Source: Dysgonamonadaceae bacterium (GTDB lineage Bacteria; Bacteroidota; Bacteroidia; Bacteroidales; Azobacteroidaceae). Taken from it: a DNA stretch of 8,939 nt. The stretch lies in the NCBI GenBank assembly GCA_031255425.1, contig JAIRSN010000012.1:1-8939 (forward strand), written 5' to 3'. The position numbers were made by a program, and so were the translations under genes. How positions within the stretch are numbered: the first letter of the stretch is position 1; every line of letters begins with the position of its first letter. The notes below the pieces were generated by a model, which saw only the letters and a list, made by a program, of their open reading frames with translations, did not search any database and was not told where the DNA came from. Positions 7,030-8,939 of this stretch are shown piece after piece.

Positions 7030-8165
7030 TTGTACGGACGGGCGACAACATTATTTCTGCGTTGGGCTTCACGACGGACGAAAATTACCGCGCCGTAAAA
7101 GCCGGCGGCACCGGGCTGCGTCCTTATGGTTGCCGGAAGGACCTGCCGGAACCGTTCGTCGCCGCGCTCATCGACAGGGAACGCCTGAACGATTGTTTTT
7201 CCTCGCAGTGCAGCCGCCCGGGAAATTACACGCCGCTCGAAAAGGCGGCGATTCTTTCGGCGGGCCGCGCGGCGGAAGCCGCCTGCCTTGACCTCTCCGG
7301 TTCGCGGGTCGCGTTTTTCTTTTCGTCCACGAAGGGGAATATTCACCTGCTCGACGAAAAAGAAACCGGGTTCAGCCGCGATCATCTCTACCTTTGGCAT
7401 ACGGCGCAAACGGTTGCCGGATATTTCCGGAATCCGAACACGCCGGTCGTCGTTTCCAATGCCTGCATTTCCGGCGCTTCGGCGCAGATAGCCGCCCTGC
7501 GGGAACTGGAAGCCGGATACTGCGACTATGCGGTGGTGACGGGTGTCGATTTTCTTTCGCGGTTTATCATCGCCGGTTTCCAGTCTTTGAAGGCATTGTC
7601 GCCGGCGGTTTGCCGTCCGTTCGACGCGGCGCGTTCGGGACTTAACCTGGGGGAAGCTGCCGCTACACTAATCTACAAGCGCGTTTCAGGGGAAACCTCC
7701 GGAGTCGCCCTGTTGCGCGGCTCGGTCCGCAACGATGCCAACCACATCTCCGGTCCGTCCCGAACCGGCGAGGGCAGTTTTCTTGCGCTGCAAGCCGTGA
7801 TGGAAGGTCTGTCGCCCGAAGATACGGCGTTTATCAACGCACACGGCACGGCGACAAGCTACAACGACCGCATGGAAGCCATCGCCATCACCCGCGCCGG
7901 ACTGCACTCGGTCTACGTAAACAGCCTGAAAGGTTCTTTCGGTCATACGCTGGGCGCGGCAGGGGTTTTGGAAAGCATCCTCTCGATCCGGGCGTTACAG
8001 GAGGGAATCGTGCTGCCCGTGCCGGGATTTGAAACCGGCGAAACGGATTTCCCGTTGAAAATCGCCACGGCGCCGGTGAGGACAACGAAATCTTTTTTTG
8101 TCAAAATGCTCTCCGGCTTCGGGGGATGCAATGCCGCGCTGGTGTTCAAAGACCTGGGGCGTTAA
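7026..8165 (+). CDS. Beta-ketoacyl-ACP synthase-like protein, ketosynthase 2
   Basis: Thiolase-fold condensing enzyme of 379 residues, about 27 shorter than ketosynthase 1 and divergent from it. The catalytic set is intact: Cys147 in SNACISGASAQ, His273 in NAHGTATSYND, and Lys302 with His307 in SLKGSFGHTLGAAG. It is therefore not an obvious chain-length factor, which would lack the Cys. SYND replaces the usual TPxGD after the first His motif, and the N terminus (MIVRTGDNIISALG) is shortened. It could prime the pathway with the aryl starter, or form a heterodimer with ketosynthase 1; both are inferences. The start is ATG 7026 in an ATGA overlap with the thioesterase stop. The frame is open back to TTG 6975, but that extension lies wholly inside the thioesterase gene. 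It is the last gene before the repeat region. Confidence 0.82.
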   Translation: MIVRTGDNIISALGFTTDENYRAVKAGGTGLRPYGCRKDLPEPFVAALIDRERLNDCFSSQCSRPGNYTPLEKAAILSAGRAAEAACLDLSGSRVAFFFSSTKGNIHLLDEKETGFSRDHLYLWHTAQTVAGYFRNPNTPVVVSNACISGASAQIAALRELEAGYCDYAVVTGVDFLSRFIIAGFQSLKALSPAVCRPFDAARSGLNLGEAAATLIYKRVSGETSGVALLRGSVRNDANHISGPSRTGEGSFLALQAVMEGLSPEDTAFINAHGTATSYNDRMEAIAITRAGLHSVYVNSLKGSFGHTLGAAGVLESILSIRALQEGIVLPVPGFETGETDFPLKIATAPVRTTKSFFVKMLSGFGGCNAALVFKDLGR

Positions 8166-8198
8166 TCGGAAGCAACATTGCGCCTCTGCCTCCGGATT
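8164..8198 (+). terminator. Weak hairpin just after the last stop codon
   Basis: AATCGGAAGC 8164-8173 pairs imperfectly with GCCTCCGGATT 8188-8198 (one bulged C and one mismatch) around a 14-nt loop. It begins at the stop codon of ketosynthase 2. No T-tract follows, so it may be a 3' end-stabilising hairpin rather than an intrinsic terminator. Position is the main support. Confidence 0.3.
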
Positions 8199-8204
8199 CA
8201 ACAC

Positions 8205-8275
8205 CTTATTAGAAATAAAAGGCTGCGCCTCGCTTGCAAGCGGCTAATAAGAATAAAAGAGCGTAGCCTTCTGCC
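8205..8275. repeat. Degenerate tandem units with a central 12-bp palindrome
   Basis: Two related units lie in the same direction: one around 8211-8231 (AGAAATAAAA then GGCTGCGCCTC) and one around 8250-8275 (AGAATAAAAGAG then CGTAGCC). Between them is the perfect palindrome CGCTTGCAAGCG at 8231-8242. CTTATTAG 8205-8212 is also complementary to CTAATAAG 8244-8251. The GGCTGCGCCTC core recurs, inverted, near 8861-8873. This forms the left border of the repeat region. Confidence 0.55.
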
Positions 8276-8330
8276 CTAAAAACCTCATTTCCACCTAATT
8301 TTATCAACAAAACAACCTCAGTAGGCGGCG

Positions 8331-8350
8331 GACACGCAGTGTCTTTTATA
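8331..8350 (+). repeat. Small hairpin followed by T-rich run
   Basis: GACAC 8331-8335 pairs with GTGTC 8339-8343 around a GCA loop and is followed by TTTTATA. It resembles a weak intrinsic terminator on the + strand, but the stem is only 5 bp. The surrounding stretch 8270-8425 has no other recognised feature. Confidence 0.25.
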
Positions 8351-8483
8351 ATTTTAAAGGAGTACGGTGTATTGTCTTGGCTACGGAGGCGGAGGGACGG
8401 CGGGGCAGCTACGCATCCCGGAGGGTTGAATATGAGTAACCCCGGGTGCAAACCCGGGGCGGCAGGAACACCACCTCTCCGCC

Positions 8484-8500
8484 CAACCCGGAACGGGTTG
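8484..8500 (+). repeat. 7-bp hairpin with GAA loop, followed by AATA
   Basis: CAACCCG 8484-8490 pairs with CGGGTTG 8494-8500 around GAA, and AATA follows. It shares this layout with hairpins at 8773-8789 and, on the opposite strand, 8520-8536. Confidence 0.55.
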
Positions 8501-8519
8501 AATAATACCCTGTGTTGTT

Positions 8520-8536
8520 CGACCCCTTCGGGGTCG
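8520..8536 (-). repeat. 7-bp hairpin with GAA loop on the minus strand
   Basis: CGACCCC 8520-8526 pairs with GGGGTCG 8530-8536. On the minus strand the loop reads GAA and AACA follows, so it is an inverted relative of the hairpin at 8484-8500 and its mirror partner in the 162-bp dyad. Confidence 0.55.
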
Positions 8537-8590
8537 GGAGTGTGGGGGACACATGCTTTCCCCGGGTTGTCACCCGGGGTTACTCATATT

Positions 8591-8687
8591 GGGGCTGACT
8601 AAAAAGCCTCAAAAAGCAAATTTCACCCCACTCACAGAGCTTGTAGACAGGATATTTTTGAGAAATACCGACTTTTTAGTCAGCCCC
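8591..8687. mobile_element. 97-bp MITE-like element with 16-bp perfect terminal inverted repeats
   Basis: GGGGCTGACTAAAAAG at 8591-8606 is perfectly complementary to 8672-8687. A second, shorter match (TCAAAAA 8609-8615 with TTTTTGA 8655-8661) extends the symmetry inward. The element is too short to code for anything. It abuts the REP-like dyad exactly at 8590/8591. I see no target-site duplication in the flanks. The ends recall those of Bacteroidetes insertion sequences, possibly the IS1182 group, but this is from memory and unchecked. Confidence 0.6.
8653..8660 (+). promoter_or_regulatory. TAnnTTTG box inside the MITE-like element
   Basis: TATTTTTG matches the Bacteroidetes -7 consensus and points out of the right end of the element. 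No -33 element is seen at the proper distance, and the run of T makes a chance match likely. Confidence 0.2.
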
Positions 8688-8772
8688 AGGCGGATCATCA
8701 TCCACGCACGTATTATCATCCTATACCTATATACAATGAATAATGAAACGCAGGATACCGGGGCATCGCACG

Positions 8773-8789
8773 CGACCCTGAAAGGGTCG
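8773..8789 (+). repeat. Third 7-bp hairpin with GAA loop, followed by AATA
   Basis: CGACCCT 8773-8779 pairs with AGGGTCG 8783-8789 around GAA, with AATA after the stem, as at 8484-8504. The surrounding 8688-8860 shows only short imperfect complementarities, such as CCCAA/TTGGG near 8796-8819, and no gene. Confidence 0.5.
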
Positions 8790-8939
8790 AATAGCCCAGC
8801 CCAACGGCAACGCCTTGGGTATCTGTATCCGGCGAGGGATGCAGTCCCCTTGCTCGTAGTGGAGGCGCAGCCTCTTTTATTCTTATTAGAAACTGTTTAA
8901 AAATATTCTTCAAAAAATTTTATTGATCATGATACAGAT

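Larger units (their letters stand above)
8429..8590. repeat. 162-bp dyad-symmetric REP/BIME-like palindrome pair
   Basis: AATATGAGTAACCCCGGGT at 8429-8447 is perfectly complementary to 8572-8590. Each arm is itself a hairpin: CCCCGGGT/ACCCGGGG at 8440-8459 with a GCAA loop, and the same stem at 8560-8579 with a TGTC loop. Read in the same direction, the two 31-nt units agree at 29 positions. Two further hairpins sit symmetrically inside, at 8484-8500 and 8520-8536. The arrangement, head-to-head palindromic units in an intergenic region, is like the REP/BIME elements mobilised by RAYT transposases; no RAYT gene is in the window. Confidence 0.65.
8244..8889. mobile_element. Possible non-autonomous element bounded by 18-bp terminal inverted repeats
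   Basis: CTAATAAGAATAAAAGAG at 8244-8261 is perfectly complementary to 8872-8889. The enclosed 646 bp hold no convincing gene and no transposase, but do hold the REP-like structure, the 97-bp MITE-like element and another hairpin. The 11-mer CTTATTAGAAA occurs directly at 8205-8215 and 8882-8892, overlapping the right arm, so it is not a clean target duplication. The whole may be one non-autonomous mobile unit with later insertions, or an intergenic repeat cluster whose ends happen to match. Function inferred from symmetry only. Confidence 0.4.

Noticed and set aside
8429..8590. CRISPR array
   Set aside because: The palindromes are inverted relative to each other, few, and without regular spacers; no cas gene is present.
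8209..8913. Small open frames on both strands in the 3' region (8339-8602 +, 8553-8900 +, 8209-8451 -, 8716-8913 -)
   Set aside because: They run through palindromes and terminal repeats, several start at non-ATG codons, and the translations are repeat-derived with no family features.
8166..8939. tRNA, rRNA or known riboswitch in the 3' intergenic region
   Set aside because: No cloverleaf, conserved rRNA stretch or riboswitch core was recognised; the secondary structure is explained by the palindromic repeats.

Overview
The window looks like a piece of a Bacteroidales (phylum Bacteroidota) chromosome. Two perfect Bacteroidetes-type -7 boxes (TAnnTTTG) sit in front of genes, at 290-297 and 2639-2646. 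None of the genes needs a clear Shine-Dalgarno sequence. The first gene closely resembles, as I remember it, the Flavobacterium johnsoniae tyrosine ammonia-lyase. I cannot name the species.

Layout. Positions 1-348 are an intergenic leader with three hairpins and a promoter. Positions 349-8165 hold eight genes, all on the + strand and tightly packed: tyrosine ammonia-lyase, 3-ketoacyl-ACP reductase, ketosynthase 1, acyl carrier protein, LpxL-like acyltransferase, winged-helix SAM methyltransferase, FabZ-like hotdog protein, 4HBT-type thioesterase and ketosynthase 2. (Counting the ACP separately this is nine reading frames: TAL, KR, KS1, ACP, acyltransferase, MT, hotdog, TE, KS2.) Four junctions overlap, by 14, 19, 17 and 4 nt; the other gaps are 13-37 nt. 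Positions 8166-8939 contain no convincing gene but are dense with repeats: an 18-bp terminal inverted repeat spanning 8244-8889, a 162-bp dyad-symmetric REP-like structure, a 97-bp MITE-like element, and a further hairpin of the same type.

How the genes work together (inference from families and order). The operon has the make-up of an aryl-polyene or flexirubin-type type II polyketide pathway. The ammonia-lyase would make 4-coumarate from tyrosine. The ACP would carry the growing chain, the two ketosynthases would extend it, the reductase and a hotdog dehydratase would create the conjugated double bonds, the methyltransferase would decorate the product, the thioesterase would release or proofread chains, and the membrane-bound acyltransferase would move an acyl group to a lipid or alcohol acceptor.

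Points of interest. The unit is bounded on both sides by intergenic sequence, yet it has no 4-coumarate-activating ligase, no second ACP, no phosphopantetheinyl transferase, no exporter and no DarA/DarB resorcinol enzymes. The only dehydratase candidate has Gln where FabZ has its catalytic His, and the methyltransferase has Leu where plant-type O-methyltransferases have the catalytic His. The 3' repeat region shows three 7-bp hairpins whose stems differ in sequence but stay paired around a GAA loop.
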